Assembly: GCF_000218565.1 (NCBI RefSeq) | Contig: NC_015684.1 | Span: 1-64,000 of the forward strand | Direction: 5' to 3' | DNA: 64,000 nt | Source: Afipia carboxidovorans OM5 | GTDB taxonomy: Bacteria; Pseudomonadota; Alphaproteobacteria; Rhizobiales; Xanthobacteraceae | Program-made: the position numbers and the translations under genes | Notes under the pieces: generated by a model | What the model was told of the DNA's origin: nothing | What the model saw: the letters and a program-made list of their open reading frames with translations, nothing else | Database searches by the model: none | Shown: in pieces, positions 54,931-64,000 of the stretch | Position numbering within the stretch: the stretch's first letter is position 1 | Layout: every line of letters starts with the position of its first letter

Positions 54931-55260
54931 ATGGCGACTGAGCGGCGTAGAGGCGAACGAGTCGTTTTCGAACGCGGGTTCGCGGCACACATGATGGGCA
55001 TCGACGGCACTTGGCGCCGCGGCTGCCTCGTCGAGGACATTTCCGAATACGGAGCGAAGCTCACGGTTCAGGGCTCGGTCGAAGGCCTCGCCCTGAAGGA
55101 GTTCTTCCTGCTTCTCTCCTCGACCGGTCTCGCCTATCGCCGCTGCGAATTGTGCTGGGTGAACGGCGAACAGATCGGCGTCCAGTTCCTCAAGCAGGAT
55201 CCGAAGCGCCGCGGCGCGTCCGCCCGCAAGAACCAGAACGACCAGATGATCGAAATCTGA
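54931..55260 (+). CDS. PilZ domain protein
   Basis: This 109-residue single-domain protein has the PilZ c-di-GMP motifs: RRRGER near residues 5-10 (the RxxxR loop) and DISEYGAKL near 36-44 (the D/NxSxxG motif). It would bind cyclic di-GMP and pass the signal to an unknown partner. It lies between the amgK-type gene and murU, at 101 and 135 bases from each, in the same direction. Confidence 0.88.
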   Translation: MATERRRGERVVFERGFAAHMMGIDGTWRRGCLVEDISEYGAKLTVQGSVEGLALKEFFLLLSSTGLAYRRCELCWVNGEQIGVQFLKQDPKRRGASARKNQNDQMIEI

Positions 55261-55395
55261 TCTGCGCGAACTTGTAGCACTCCGTCGTGACAGGCGTGCG
55301 ACGTCAACTTCCTGCAAGCATGGCCGCAATAGCAGCCGGCGTTGCGATGCTTTAGGCTTCGTGTCCATATCCGGCGATTCGCCTGAAGGACGACG

Positions 55396-56118
55396 ATGCC
55401 TGTTCAACCTCATAGCGCCATGGTTCTCGCGGCCGGTTTCGGCACGCGGATGCGGCCCTTGACCGACCACACCCCGAAACCGCTTGTCGAAGTCGCGGGC
55501 AAGCCGCTGATCGATCATGTACTCGACAGGCTCGATGAAGTGGGCGTGCGCACCGCCGTCGTCAACGTGCATTACCTCGGCGAGCAGATCATCGCGCACA
55601 CAGCTTCGCGCAAGGCGCCGAACGTCATCATCTCCGACGAGCGCAACGAAGTGCTCGACACCGGCGGCGGCGTAACGAAGGCGCTGCCGCTGCTCGGCGA
55701 CGCGCCGTTCTTCCATCTCAATGCCGACACGCTGTGGATCGACAGCGTTGCACCGAACCTGCAACGGCTCGCCGATGCGTTCGATCCAATGCAAATGGAC
55801 ATCCTGCTTCTGATGGCGCCGACCGCAGGCAGCATCGGCTATGACGGCGCCGGCGATTTCACCATGCTAACCGATGGCCGTTTGCAGCGGCGCACCGAGC
55901 AGCATGTCGTGCCGTTCGTTTATGCGGGCGCGGCGATCCTGTCGCCCGCGATCTTCAAGGACGCGCCGCAGGGTGCATTCTCTTTGACAAAATTGTTTGA
56001 CGAGGCTGCCACGCACGGACGGTTGTTCGGGCTGCGGCTCGAAGGCATCTGGATGCATGTCGGCACGCCGGAAGCGATCGCCGCAGCGGAGAAAGCGATC
56101 CTTGCCAGCGCGGCCTGA
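55396..56118 (+). CDS. murU: N-acetylmuramate alpha-1-phosphate uridylyltransferase MurU
   Basis: This 240-residue nucleotidyltransferase has the signature MVLAAGFGTRMRPLTDHTPKPLVEVAGKPL (LAAGFGTRMRPLT at about 10-23) and the metal-binding NADTLW near residue 110. It uses the sugar 1-phosphate made by AmgK to form UDP-N-acetylmuramate, bypassing de novo synthesis. The MurU assignment rests on its closeness to the AmgK-type kinase domain. A glucose- or mannose-1-phosphate nucleotidyltransferase would look similar. Confidence 0.88.
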   Translation: MPVQPHSAMVLAAGFGTRMRPLTDHTPKPLVEVAGKPLIDHVLDRLDEVGVRTAVVNVHYLGEQIIAHTASRKAPNVIISDERNEVLDTGGGVTKALPLLGDAPFFHLNADTLWIDSVAPNLQRLADAFDPMQMDILLLMAPTAGSIGYDGAGDFTMLTDGRLQRRTEQHVVPFVYAGAAILSPAIFKDAPQGAFSLTKLFDEAATHGRLFGLRLEGIWMHVGTPEAIAAAEKAILASAA

Positions 56119-56178
56119 CGCCGTCATTTGTCTCGACAAAGCCCTTCTCTCATGGTCCGCTCGGCGTCAGAATCCGCC

Positions 56179-59100
56179 ATGCGCCTTTTCAACATTCCCT
56201 CCTCCGCTCCGTTCCTGCGCACACTTTTGACGGCGCTCGCGGACGGCCGCCTGATCGAAGGATTCGAGGCACGCAAAAATCCCGAACGCCTGGCAGAAGC
56301 GACGCTCTACCTGCCGACGCAGCGTGCTTGCCGCATGGCGCGCGAGGTATTTCTCGACGTGATGGAGCAGGACGCCGTGCTGCTGCCGCGGATCGTCGCG
56401 CTCGGTCATGTCGACGAGGACGAACTCGCCTTCGCGCAGGACGAAGCGACAGAGTTTCCTTCACTCAACGTGCCGGATGCGCTCGACGGCCTGCCGCGCC
56501 GGCTGGTGCTGATGCGGCTGGTCAGCGCATGGGCGAAGCGGCTCGGCTCGCGCGAACTGGCCTCCGCGCCGCTCGTCGCCGGCGGACCCGCATCGACGCT
56601 TGCGCTTGCCGACGACCTCGCACGCCTGATCGACGACATGACGACGCGCGGCGTCGATTGGCATGCGCTCAATACGCTGGTGCCGGACGATCTCGATCAA
56701 TACTGGAAGATCACGCTCGACTTTCTCAAGATCGCAAGCGAGGCATGGCCCGCGCATCTGCGGGAATCCGAATTGATCGAACCTGTCGCGCGGCGCGACC
56801 TTTTGATTGCAGCAGAGGCAGCGCGGATGGCGGCAGCGCCCGGCCCGTTCATCGCAGCGGGCTCGACCGGTTCGATGCCGTCGACTGCGAAATTTCTGCA
56901 CGCCGTCGCGCAACATCCGCAAGGTGCGGTGGTGCTGCCGGGTCTCGACACCGATCTCGACGATGAGGCATGGCGCGCGATCGGTGGTGTGCGCGATTCC
57001 ACCGGGCGCTTTGCCGAACATCCGCTCTCCAGCCACCCGCAATATGCGTTACACGGGCTTCTCGATGTGTTCGGCGTCGATCGCAAGGCGGTGCGTGCGC
57101 TGGCAGAGCCGTCCGCTCATGGTCGCGAATTGATTGCGTCCGAGGCGATGCGCCCCGCGCGCGAAACCGCGCAGTGGCATCACCGCCTCGCCGATCCGGA
57201 TGTCACAACGCGCATCGAAGCGGGGTTTGACAATCTCGCCATCGTCGAGGCCGCCAATCCGGAGATGGAGGCGCTTGCAATCGCAACTGCGATGCGCGAG
57301 GCGCGGCAGTTCGGCAAGACCACGGCGCTTGTGACGCCGGACCGTGCGCTGGCGCGCCGCGTGATGGCCGCACTTGGCCGCTGGCAATTGCCATACGATG
57401 ATTCCGGCGGCGACTCGCTGATGGATACGCCGGCCGGCATTTTTGCGCGGCTCGCGGCGGAGACTGTGACGAGCGAGCTCGCGCCACCAACATTGCTCGC
57501 GCTTCTCAAGCATCCTTTGCTGCGGCTCGGTGCGCCTGCGGGTGGCTGGACAAAAGCGACCGCCAATCTCGAGCTCGCGGTGTTGCGCGGAACGCGGCCT
57601 GCACCCGGCTGCAAGGGATTGCAGGCTGCATTTGCTGCATTCGTCGAGGAATGGAGCAAGACACAGCGCAAAGAACTCTCGACGCTGCATCCGTCCGAGC
57701 CGCGCGCGAGATTGACGCCGGACGACATCGAATCTGCCACACGCGCGCTCGATGCGCTGGTTTCCGCACTCGCCCCGCTCGAAAGCGTCGTTCGTGGCAC
57801 GCATGATTTCGCAACGCTGGCGCAGCGTCATTACGAGACGATCACGCATCTGTCGCGCGACAACGATGGCCTGATCGCTGCATTCGCAGGCACGGACGGT
57901 CAGCAGCTTGCATCTGCGTTCAATGAACTAGCGCCGCCGAACGAGAACGATGTACCGGCGCCGACTCATATCGCGCTTGAGGCTGCCGACTATCCCGACC
58001 TGTTCGCGACCGCGTTTGCAAATCGTGTCGTGCGGCGCCCGGAAAATTCCGATGCAGCGCTGCGGATCTACGGCCTTCTCGAAGCGAGGCTCACGCAATG
58101 CGACCGCGTCATTCTCGGCGGCTTGGTCGAAGGCGTGTGGCCGCCTGCGCCGCGGATCGATCCATGGCTCTCGCGGCCGATGCGGCACGAGCTCGGTCTC
58201 GACCTGCCGGAACGGCGCATCGGCCTCACCGCGCACGACTTCGCGCAACTGCTCGGCGCCAAAGAAGTCATCATCACGCATGCAACCAAGGTTGGCGGCG
58301 CGCCGGCGGTGGCCTCGCGCTTCTTGCATCGCATGAAAGCAATCGCCGGCACGAAGGCGTGGACGGAAGCCGAGAAACGCGGCGCGGATTACGTCCGCTA
58401 TGCCGAAGCACTCGATGCACCGGACAGCATTACACCCGTCGCACAACCTGCACCGACGCCGCCGGTGGCGCTGCGGCCGCTGCAGATGTCGGTGACCGAG
58501 ATCGAGGACTGGCTGCGCGATCCCTATACGATATTTGCCAAGCGCATTCTGAAGCTGACACTGCTCGATCCGGTGGACCTGCCGTTGACGGCCGCCGATC
58601 GGGGCTCCGCGATCCACAACGCGCTCGGGGATTTCACTCAAAAACACAGCAAAACTCTGCCGGAAGATATTGTGGCAGAATTACGTTTTTGCGGCGAGGA
58701 GCACTTCGCGGCGCTGATGGCACATCCCGAGGCGCGGGCACTGTGGTGGCCACGCTTTCTGCGCATCGCCGACTGGTTCGCCGGCTGGGAACTCAGGCGC
58801 CGCGCCGAGACTGTCGAGATCGCCGCCGAGCAGCGCGGCGAGATTGCGATTCCGCTCGGTGACGGGCGCGAGTTCAGGCTGAGCGCGCGCGCCGACCGCA
58901 TCGAGCTGCGCGCCGATCGCACCTTTGCAATCATTGATTACAAGACCGGCCAGCCGCCGAGCAACAAGCAGGTGCAGCTTGGGCTGTCGCCGCAGCTCAC
59001 ATTGGAAGCGGCGATCCTGCGCGGTGGCGGATTCCGTCACGCCTTTGCATCGCTCCCTGCGAATCCATCAGTGAGCGAACTCGTTTACGTCCGCCTGAGC

Positions 59101-59352
59101 GGCAATAACCCAGCGGGCAAGGAGCAGATCGTCAATCTGACACCAAAGGGCGGCGATGTGCAGTTGCCCGATGACGCTGCTGACGCCGCGCTCGCCAAGC
59201 TCACTGCGCTCATCAGGAAGTTCGACGATCCGAAGCAAGCCTACAATTCGCTTGCGCTGGCGATGTGGTCGGATCGCTACGGCGTCTATGACGATCTCGC
59301 GCGCATCAAGGAATGGTCGGTCGCGACGCATCTCGGCGGAGGCGACGCATGA
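56179..59352 (+). CDS. addB: Double-strand break repair protein AddB
   Basis: AddB is the non-helicase partner in the AddAB helicase-nuclease that resects DNA ends for recombination. The 1057 residues match the alphaproteobacterial AddB length. The N-terminal part has inactive helicase-like regions (LYLPTQRACRMAREVF near 43-58). The C-terminal nuclease domain contains LRPLQMSVTEIEDWLRDPYTIFA (LQMSVTEIEDWLRDP near 770) and IIDYKTGQPPSNKQVQL, with the catalytic Asp and Lys. ATG 56179 is preferred to a TTG at 56128. The stop overlaps addA. Confidence 0.93.
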   Translation: MRLFNIPSSAPFLRTLLTALADGRLIEGFEARKNPERLAEATLYLPTQRACRMAREVFLDVMEQDAVLLPRIVALGHVDEDELAFAQDEATEFPSLNVPDALDGLPRRLVLMRLVSAWAKRLGSRELASAPLVAGGPASTLALADDLARLIDDMTTRGVDWHALNTLVPDDLDQYWKITLDFLKIASEAWPAHLRESELIEPVARRDLLIAAEAARMAAAPGPFIAAGSTGSMPSTAKFLHAVAQHPQGAVVLPGLDTDLDDEAWRAIGGVRDSTGRFAEHPLSSHPQYALHGLLDVFGVDRKAVRALAEPSAHGRELIASEAMRPARETAQWHHRLADPDVTTRIEAGFDNLAIVEAANPEMEALAIATAMREARQFGKTTALVTPDRALARRVMAALGRWQLPYDDSGGDSLMDTPAGIFARLAAETVTSELAPPTLLALLKHPLLRLGAPAGGWTKATANLELAVLRGTRPAPGCKGLQAAFAAFVEEWSKTQRKELSTLHPSEPRARLTPDDIESATRALDALVSALAPLESVVRGTHDFATLAQRHYETITHLSRDNDGLIAAFAGTDGQQLASAFNELAPPNENDVPAPTHIALEAADYPDLFATAFANRVVRRPENSDAALRIYGLLEARLTQCDRVILGGLVEGVWPPAPRIDPWLSRPMRHELGLDLPERRIGLTAHDFAQLLGAKEVIITHATKVGGAPAVASRFLHRMKAIAGTKAWTEAEKRGADYVRYAEALDAPDSITPVAQPAPTPPVALRPLQMSVTEIEDWLRDPYTIFAKRILKLTLLDPVDLPLTAADRGSAIHNALGDFTQKHSKTLPEDIVAELRFCGEEHFAALMAHPEARALWWPRFLRIADWFAGWELRRRAETVEIAAEQRGEIAIPLGDGREFRLSARADRIELRADRTFAIIDYKTGQPPSNKQVQLGLSPQLTLEAAILRGGGFRHAFASLPANPSVSELVYVRLSGNNPAGKEQIVNLTPKGGDVQLPDDAADAALAKLTALIRKFDDPKQAYNSLALAMWSDRYGVYDDLARIKEWSVATHLGGGDA

Positions 59353-62300
59353 GCACGCCCCGCGCCAACATTCCCGATGCGGTGCGTGACGCGCAGGCGC
59401 GCGCCTCGAACCCGGAGGCGTCTGCCTTCGTCGCGGCCAACGCGGGCTCCGGCAAGACCCACGTGCTGGTCACCCGGGTGATCCGCCTCTTGCTCGCCGA
59501 TGTCGCGCCGGAAAAGATTCTCTGCATCACTTTCACCAAGGCCGCCGCCGCCAACATGGCGCAACGCGTGTTCGAGACGCTTGGGCGCTGGGTCGCGCTC
59601 GACGACGACGCGCTCGATGCCGCGATCCGCCATGTCGGCGCGCCGGCAACGCGCGAGATGCGTGTGCGGGCGCGCAAGCTGTTCGCCTGCGCGCTGGAAA
59701 CGCCGGGCGGACTGAAGGTGCAGACCATTCACGCGCTGTGCACGCGGCTGTTGCAGCAGTTTCCGTTCGAGGCCAACGTGCCCGCGCATTTCGCGGTGCT
59801 CGACGAGCGTGACCAGACCGAAATGATGGAGCGCGCCAACCTCGCGGTGCTGCTGGAGGCCGCGCGCGCGCCTGACAGTGCGCTTGGCCGTGCGCTCGCC
59901 TTTGCGATGACGCAGGCCGCCGACGTCACCTTCAAGGAGGTGGTGCACGAGGCCTGCCTCAGCCGCGAGCATTTCATGGCGTGGGCGGATGGTGCCGGCA
60001 GCATCGAGGCGGCGATGGCGCAGGTCTGCCGCGCGCTCGGCGTCGCGATGGATGCGCAATGCGACGCGGTCGAGCGCGAGATGGTGGAGGGTCCGCATCT
60101 GCCGCGCAGCCGCTGGATTGAGGCTGCGAACGCCTTCGAGGACGGCGGCAAGACCGATGCGACGCAAGGCGCCCGCCTGCGCGCCGCCGCGGCGCTGACC
60201 GGCGAAGCGCAGCTCGAGGCCTATCTCGGCGTGTTCTTCACCGGCGAGGGCAGCGAACGCAAATCGCTGATGACGAAATCGCTCACCGCGATGCACGGCG
60301 CGCTTGCCGCCGCGCTGTCGCAGGAGCAGCCGCGTCTGCGCGCGCTGGCCGATCGCCGCCGCGCCATCATCCAGCGCGACCGCACGCATGCGCTACTCGT
60401 GATCGCGAGCGCCGTCGCCGCGCATTACCGGCGGGAGAAGCAGGCGCGCGGGCTCCTGGACTATGACGACCTGATCGACAAGACCCACGCGATGCTGACC
60501 GGCGGCTATGCTTCCTGGGTGCATTTCAAGCTCGACCGCGGCATCGATCATGTGCTGATCGACGAGGCGCAGGACACGAGTCCGCGGCAGTGGGACATCA
60601 TCGAGAGCTTCGTTTCCGAATTCACCGCCGGTGCCGGCGCGCGCGGCGAGATCCACCGCACGGTATTCGCGGTCGGCGACGAGAAGCAGTCGATCTTCTC
60701 GTTTCAGGGTGCGGCACCGCGCGAGTTCGACCTGCGGCGACGCGCGATGGCGACGCGGCATGCGCACGCAAATCTGTCGTTCGAGTCGGTCTCGTTCAAG
60801 CATTCGTTCCGCTCCGGCGCGGCGATTCTCGATTCGGTCGATTACGTGTTTCGCGAGCAGACGATCTATCGTTCGATCCACATCGACGATGCCTATCCGG
60901 TGCACGATGCATTGCCCGACGCCGCGCCCGCGACGGTCGAGCTGTGGCCGGTCGAGGAGCCGGACACCCGCGAGGAGATCGAGGGCTGGCAGGCGCCGTT
61001 CGACACCGTCTCGCCCGCAAGCCCGGAAGTGAAGCTCGCACGCCGCGTCGAAAGCGAGATCAAGGCGCTGATTGCGGCCGGCACCATGACCGGCCCGCTC
61101 GGCCGACGCCGCAGGCTGCGCTATGGCGACGTGATGATTCTGGTGCGGCGGCGCGGCGCGGCGTTCGATGCCGTGATTCAGGCGCTGAAGCATGCGGGCA
61201 TTCCGGTCGCGGGCGCGGACCGGCTGAAGCTGACCGCGCACATCGCGGTGATCGACCTGATGCATCTCGCCGATGCGCTATTATTGCCGCAGGACGACCT
61301 CGCCCTCGCGGTCGCGCTGAAGAGCCCGCTGTTCGGCCTCACCGATGACGACCTGCTGACGATCGCGCCGACGCGCACCGGCTCGCTGCGCGAGGCGCTG
61401 GCGGCGCATGCGGCAAGCTCCGAGCGGCTGCGCATCGCGAGCGAGTTTCTCGAAACTTGTGCCATGCGCGCCGCGCGGATGACGCCGTTCGCCTTCTTCG
61501 CATGGCTCTTGGGCGGCGACAGCGGCGGCCATGGCGGGCGCGCACGCATTCTCAAGCGGCTCGGCCATGAGGCGAACGACGCGCTCGACGAATTCCTCGA
61601 ACTTGCGCTCACCTATGAGCGCAAGGCGCCCGCCTCATTGCAGGGCTTCATCGCCTGGCTGCGCGCCGCCGACACCGACGTGAAGCGCGACATGGAAATC
61701 CTGCGCGACGAAGTGCGGGTGATGACCGTGCACGGCGCGAAAGGCCTCGAGGCCTCCGTGGTGTTTCTGGTCGATACCACGACCTCGCCGTCGGACACGC
61801 AACGGCTGAGGTTGATCCACATGCCGCATGGCAATGCCGGGCCCGGCGAAGTGGTGCTGTGGGCGGGCGCCAAGGACGACGACACCGAGGATGTCGCCCG
61901 CGCGCGCGACACCATGCGCGGCGAGATCGAGGACGAATATCGCCGCCTTCTCTATGTCGCGATGACGCGCGCCGCCGAGCGATTGATCGTGGGCGGCTGC
62001 AAGCCCGGCAACCGCAACAATGTGCGCGAGCTATCGTGGTACGACCTGATCGAGAAAGGTCTTGCCGCGTCGCCTCTGGTTCTCACCGAAGTCGAGACAC
62101 CGTTCGGGCCGGCGAAACGCTATGCCCGCAAGGACGAGGCCGCACTGGACATTGCGCGTGATGACGCCGCGTCCGCCCCCGCCGAGCTAAAGTCGTTGCC
62201 GGACTGGCTGTATGCTGATGCCCCGCAGGTCCGCGCGAAGGAAATCACGCTGGCGCCCTCCAGCGCCGGAGGTGACACCGCTGCGCCACTCTCGGCAGAG

Positions 62301-62834
62301 CAAACCATCCTTCAACGTGCACGGCTGACCGGCCAGTGGGTACATCGCCTGCTGCAATCGCTGCCCGATCTTGCACAGGAGGCACGCGAAGCGGCGGCGC
62401 TGCGCTTCCTCGCCCGCCATGTGCAGGATGCGTCCGAGGAAGAGCGCACCACACTCATCCGTCAGGTGCTCGCGCTGATCGACGATCCGCGATTTGCGGC
62501 GCTGTTCGGCCCCGGCAGCCGCGCCGAGGTTTCCATCGCGGGCCGCCTCACGCTGAACGGCACCAGCGTGCGCGTCTCCGGGCAGATCGATCGCCTGGTG
62601 ATGACGCCGGATGAGGTGATGATCGTCGATTACAAGACCGGCGCGGTGCCCCAAGGCGCGATGCCGCCGCATTATGTGCGCCAGCTTGCGCTCTATCGTG
62701 CGGTGCTTGCGAAACTCTCGCCGGGGCGGCCGGTGCGCTGTGCGCTCCTGTGGACACAGGGCCCGCAGATCGTCGAAGTGCCGCCTTCAACATTGGACGC
62801 AGAGCTGGCATCGCTCGCCAGGCGAGCCTTCTAG
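59349..62834 (+). CDS. addA: Double-strand break repair helicase AddA
   Basis: AddA is the UvrD-like 3'-5' helicase and nuclease of AddAB. From 59349 it has 1161 residues. Visible helicase motifs are Walker A NAGSGKTHVL (about 31-40), LIDEAQDTSPRQW (II), GDEKQSIFSFQGA (III), MTVHGAKGLEASVVFL (V) and YVAMTRAAERL (VI). The C-terminal RecB-type nuclease has MIVDYKTGAVP. The ATG overlaps the addB stop (ATGA); the in-frame ATG at 59313 is inside addB. AddAB replaces RecBCD in this lineage. Confidence 0.96.
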   Translation: MSTPRANIPDAVRDAQARASNPEASAFVAANAGSGKTHVLVTRVIRLLLADVAPEKILCITFTKAAAANMAQRVFETLGRWVALDDDALDAAIRHVGAPATREMRVRARKLFACALETPGGLKVQTIHALCTRLLQQFPFEANVPAHFAVLDERDQTEMMERANLAVLLEAARAPDSALGRALAFAMTQAADVTFKEVVHEACLSREHFMAWADGAGSIEAAMAQVCRALGVAMDAQCDAVEREMVEGPHLPRSRWIEAANAFEDGGKTDATQGARLRAAAALTGEAQLEAYLGVFFTGEGSERKSLMTKSLTAMHGALAAALSQEQPRLRALADRRRAIIQRDRTHALLVIASAVAAHYRREKQARGLLDYDDLIDKTHAMLTGGYASWVHFKLDRGIDHVLIDEAQDTSPRQWDIIESFVSEFTAGAGARGEIHRTVFAVGDEKQSIFSFQGAAPREFDLRRRAMATRHAHANLSFESVSFKHSFRSGAAILDSVDYVFREQTIYRSIHIDDAYPVHDALPDAAPATVELWPVEEPDTREEIEGWQAPFDTVSPASPEVKLARRVESEIKALIAAGTMTGPLGRRRRLRYGDVMILVRRRGAAFDAVIQALKHAGIPVAGADRLKLTAHIAVIDLMHLADALLLPQDDLALAVALKSPLFGLTDDDLLTIAPTRTGSLREALAAHAASSERLRIASEFLETCAMRAARMTPFAFFAWLLGGDSGGHGGRARILKRLGHEANDALDEFLELALTYERKAPASLQGFIAWLRAADTDVKRDMEILRDEVRVMTVHGAKGLEASVVFLVDTTTSPSDTQRLRLIHMPHGNAGPGEVVLWAGAKDDDTEDVARARDTMRGEIEDEYRRLLYVAMTRAAERLIVGGCKPGNRNNVRELSWYDLIEKGLAASPLVLTEVETPFGPAKRYARKDEAALDIARDDAASAPAELKSLPDWLYADAPQVRAKEITLAPSSAGGDTAAPLSAEQTILQRARLTGQWVHRLLQSLPDLAQEAREAAALRFLARHVQDASEEERTTLIRQVLALIDDPRFAALFGPGSRAEVSIAGRLTLNGTSVRVSGQIDRLVMTPDEVMIVDYKTGAVPQGAMPPHYVRQLALYRAVLAKLSPGRPVRCALLWTQGPQIVEVPPSTLDAELASLARRAF

Positions 62835-62904
62835 TCGTTGATTTAACTGGAGAATTTCGAGCCCTGCGATTCGGTATAACAGCAAGGCGGACACTTTGCC
62901 AGCC

Positions 62905-62933
62905 TTGACCGGCCACGGCCGCATTCTTACGTT
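62905..62933 (+). promoter_or_regulatory. Possible trxA promoter
   Basis: TTGACC (62905-62910) and TACGTT (62928-62933) are separated by 17 bases. The -35 is good and the -10 is weak. It lies 56 bases before the trxA ATG. Confidence 0.35.
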
Positions 62934-62988
62934 TGCGCCACGTCATCGGGCTCCGAGATCGATCGGGCCGTCATCAACGAGGAATATC

Positions 62989-63309
62989 ATGAGCGTAGGC
63001 AAAGTTTCGGACGCCGATTTCGAGGCTGAAGTCCTCAAGGCGGAAGGTCCGGTGGTCGTGGACTTCTGGGCGGAGTGGTGCGGCCCCTGCCGCATGATCG
63101 CGCCCGCGCTCGACGAGATCGCCGGTGCGATGGGCGACAAGGTCAAGATCGTCAAGCTCAACGTCGACGAGAGCCCGAAGACCGCATCGAAGTACGGCGT
63201 GATGTCGATCCCGACCCTGATGATCTTCAAGGGCGGCGAGATGGCCTCGCGCCAGGTCGGCGCCGCGCCGAAGCAGAAGCTGCAGCAGTGGATCACCGCC
63301 GCGGTGTAA
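62989..63309 (+). CDS. trxA: Thioredoxin
   Basis: This 106-residue thioredoxin has the redox site WCGPC with Cys31 and Cys34 and the cis-proline block SIPTLMIF. It reduces protein disulfides in the cytoplasm. The ATG at 62989 has GAGGAA 4 bases upstream and matches the normal thioredoxin length; a more upstream ATG (62896) would add an unusual N-terminus. It lies between addA and folC, as is common in Rhizobiales. A strong terminator follows. Confidence 0.97.
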   Translation: MSVGKVSDADFEAEVLKAEGPVVVDFWAEWCGPCRMIAPALDEIAGAMGDKVKIVKLNVDESPKTASKYGVMSIPTLMIFKGGEMASRQVGAAPKQKLQQWITAAV

Positions 63310-63335
63310 GCTGCCCGCATATTCGGATTTGAACG

Positions 63336-63369
63336 ACGGCCGGTGAGATTTCACCGGCCGTTTTGTTTT
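63336..63369 (+). terminator. Rho-independent terminator after trxA
   Basis: ACGGCCGGTGA (63336-63346) pairs perfectly with TCACCGGCCGT (63351-63361) over a 4-base loop and is followed by TTTGTTTT. Confidence 0.95.
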
Positions 63370-63380
63370 GGGCTTCTCCT

Positions 63381-63524
63381 CCCTCGCCCCGTTTTCTTAC
63401 GGGGAGAGGGTCGGGGTGAGGGGCGAACATTCGCGATTGTTGCAACTCCCCCTCACCCGGCGCTACGCGCCGACCCTCGGGTCAAGCCCGAGGGCAGGCT
63501 CTCTCCCCGCTCGCGGGGAGAGGT
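63381..63524. repeat. Inverted pair of palindromic REP-like repeats between trxA and folC
   Basis: Unit 1 (63381-63423) and unit 2 (63449-63524) are inverted, with a 25-base spacer. Unit 2 has two extra internal hairpins, GGCGC / GCGCC and CCCTCGGG / CCCGAGGG, before the CCCCGC / GCGGGG end hairpin. Same family as the repeats at 2828, 4489 and 40016. Confidence 0.88.
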
Positions 63525-63555
63525 GAAAGAAAGATCTTGGCCCTCGCAATGACAC

Positions 63556-64000
63556 CTACCCCGGCGGGGTGCCGTTTTCCGCCAGCACATGACCCGCGAG
63601 GTAGAGTGAGCCGGTGATGAGAATGCGTGGTGGCGTCTCGTAGGCAAGCGAGGCGAGGCGCGCCAGCGCTTCCGTCACGCCCGGCATCACGTCGGCGCGC
63701 AGATCAAGCGAGCGTGCAACGGCAGCCAACGCCTCGGGCTCCATCGCGTTGTCGTTGTCCAGGATCGGCACCGCGAGAACGTGGCGAGTGAGGCCGGAAA
63801 AATTCGCAAGAAACGCGCGCGCGTCCTTGTTGCCCATCATGCCGACGATCAGCACCACCGGACGCTCGACGCGCTCGCCGAGATCGGCCAGCGCCGCGGC
63901 GGCGACGCGCCCGCCATCGGCATTGTGGCCGCCGTCGAGCCAAAGCTCGCAACCCTGCGGCGCGAGCGTAGCCAACGTGCCAGCAGGCAGACGCTGCATC
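63556..64000 (-). CDS. folC: Dihydrofolate/folylpolyglutamate synthase FolC, C-terminal part (truncated by window edge)
   Basis: The visible 147-148 codons form the C-terminal domain of a Mur-ligase-like enzyme, including CELWLDGGHNADGGR near the domain start, GMMGNKDA and the ending block ILITGSLYLAGHVLA. This matches FolC, which joins glutamate to dihydropteroate and folates. The 5' end with the ATP-binding domain is outside the window. The gene is convergent with trxA; in Rhizobiales it is usually preceded by accD. Confidence 0.88.
   Translation of the reverse strand, partial: MQRLPAGTLATLAPQGCELWLDGGHNADGGRVAAAALADLGERVERPVVLIVGMMGNKDARAFLANFSGLTRHVLAVPILDNDNAMEPEALAAVARSLDLRADVMPGVTEALARLASLAYETPPRILITGSLYLAGHVLAENGTPPG

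Overview
This window is a gene-dense, GC-rich stretch of an alphaproteobacterial chromosome. It carries about 50 protein genes and no RNA genes, CRISPR arrays, prophage or insertion sequences that I can recognise. Several features point to the Rhizobiales, most likely the Bradyrhizobium/Rhodopseudomonas/Afipia group: an Irr iron regulator with an N-terminal heme motif, a Fur/Mur protein without the usual cysteine pair, a DivL-type kinase with Tyr at the phosphoacceptor position, FabA-FabB-FabI divergent from irr, a malonyl-CoA decarboxylase, AddAB instead of RecBCD, and an OxyR-KatA pair. The genus is an inference from gene content, not a measurement.

Layout. 1-7300: replication block dnaA, dnaN, a small DUF559 endonuclease-like gene between inverted palindromic repeats, recF and gyrB. 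7400-14900: pirin, malonyl-CoA decarboxylase, a small unknown gene, a PfkB sugar/adenosine kinase, murJ, trpS and an NfuA-type Fe-S protein. 15000-22500: tsaB-rimI, fur/mur, then a tightly packed miaB-phoH-ybeY-corC-lnt run. 22700-25100: an Xre regulator, trmB and a reverse-strand DUF2336 gene. 25200-35650: the translation/RNA operon rimP-nusA-ylxR-infB-rbfA-truB-rpsO-pnp, ending in a strong terminator. 35700-39100: oxidative stress genes, namely a Tat-exported superoxide dismutase and divergent oxyR and katA. 39100-42700: fatty acid genes fabA-fabB-fabI divergent from irr. 42800-46300: an SH3 envelope protein, a 2-hydroxyacid dehydrogenase, moeB-like and mutM. 46400-62850: ubiE-ubiB, coaBC-dut, divL with a tsaE-amgK fusion, pilZ, murU, addB-addA. 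63000-64000: trxA and the 3' part of folC.

Most genes are housekeeping genes in conserved order, often joined by 4-bp ATGA or GTGA overlaps: tsaB/rimI, corC/lnt, rbfA/truB, ubiE/ubiB, coaBC/dut, divL/tsaE-amgK, addB/addA.

The most unusual feature is the CoA biosynthesis gene at 48790. It encodes a FitA-like ribbon-helix-helix (antitoxin-type) DNA-binding domain fused in frame to CoaBC. A perfect 23-bp palindrome and extra copies of its half-site sit directly upstream, over a candidate promoter. I propose a PutA-like arrangement in which a metabolic enzyme represses its own gene. Second is the DUF559 gene, which fits exactly between two inverted copies of a palindromic repeat. Three other loci carry the same repeat pair without a gene, so this looks like a small mobile or formerly mobile unit. 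Further candidates are a promoter-terminator leader before rimP, mutually exclusive hairpins between rpsO and pnp, tandem OxyR-like sites before katA, and a palindrome over the irr promoter.
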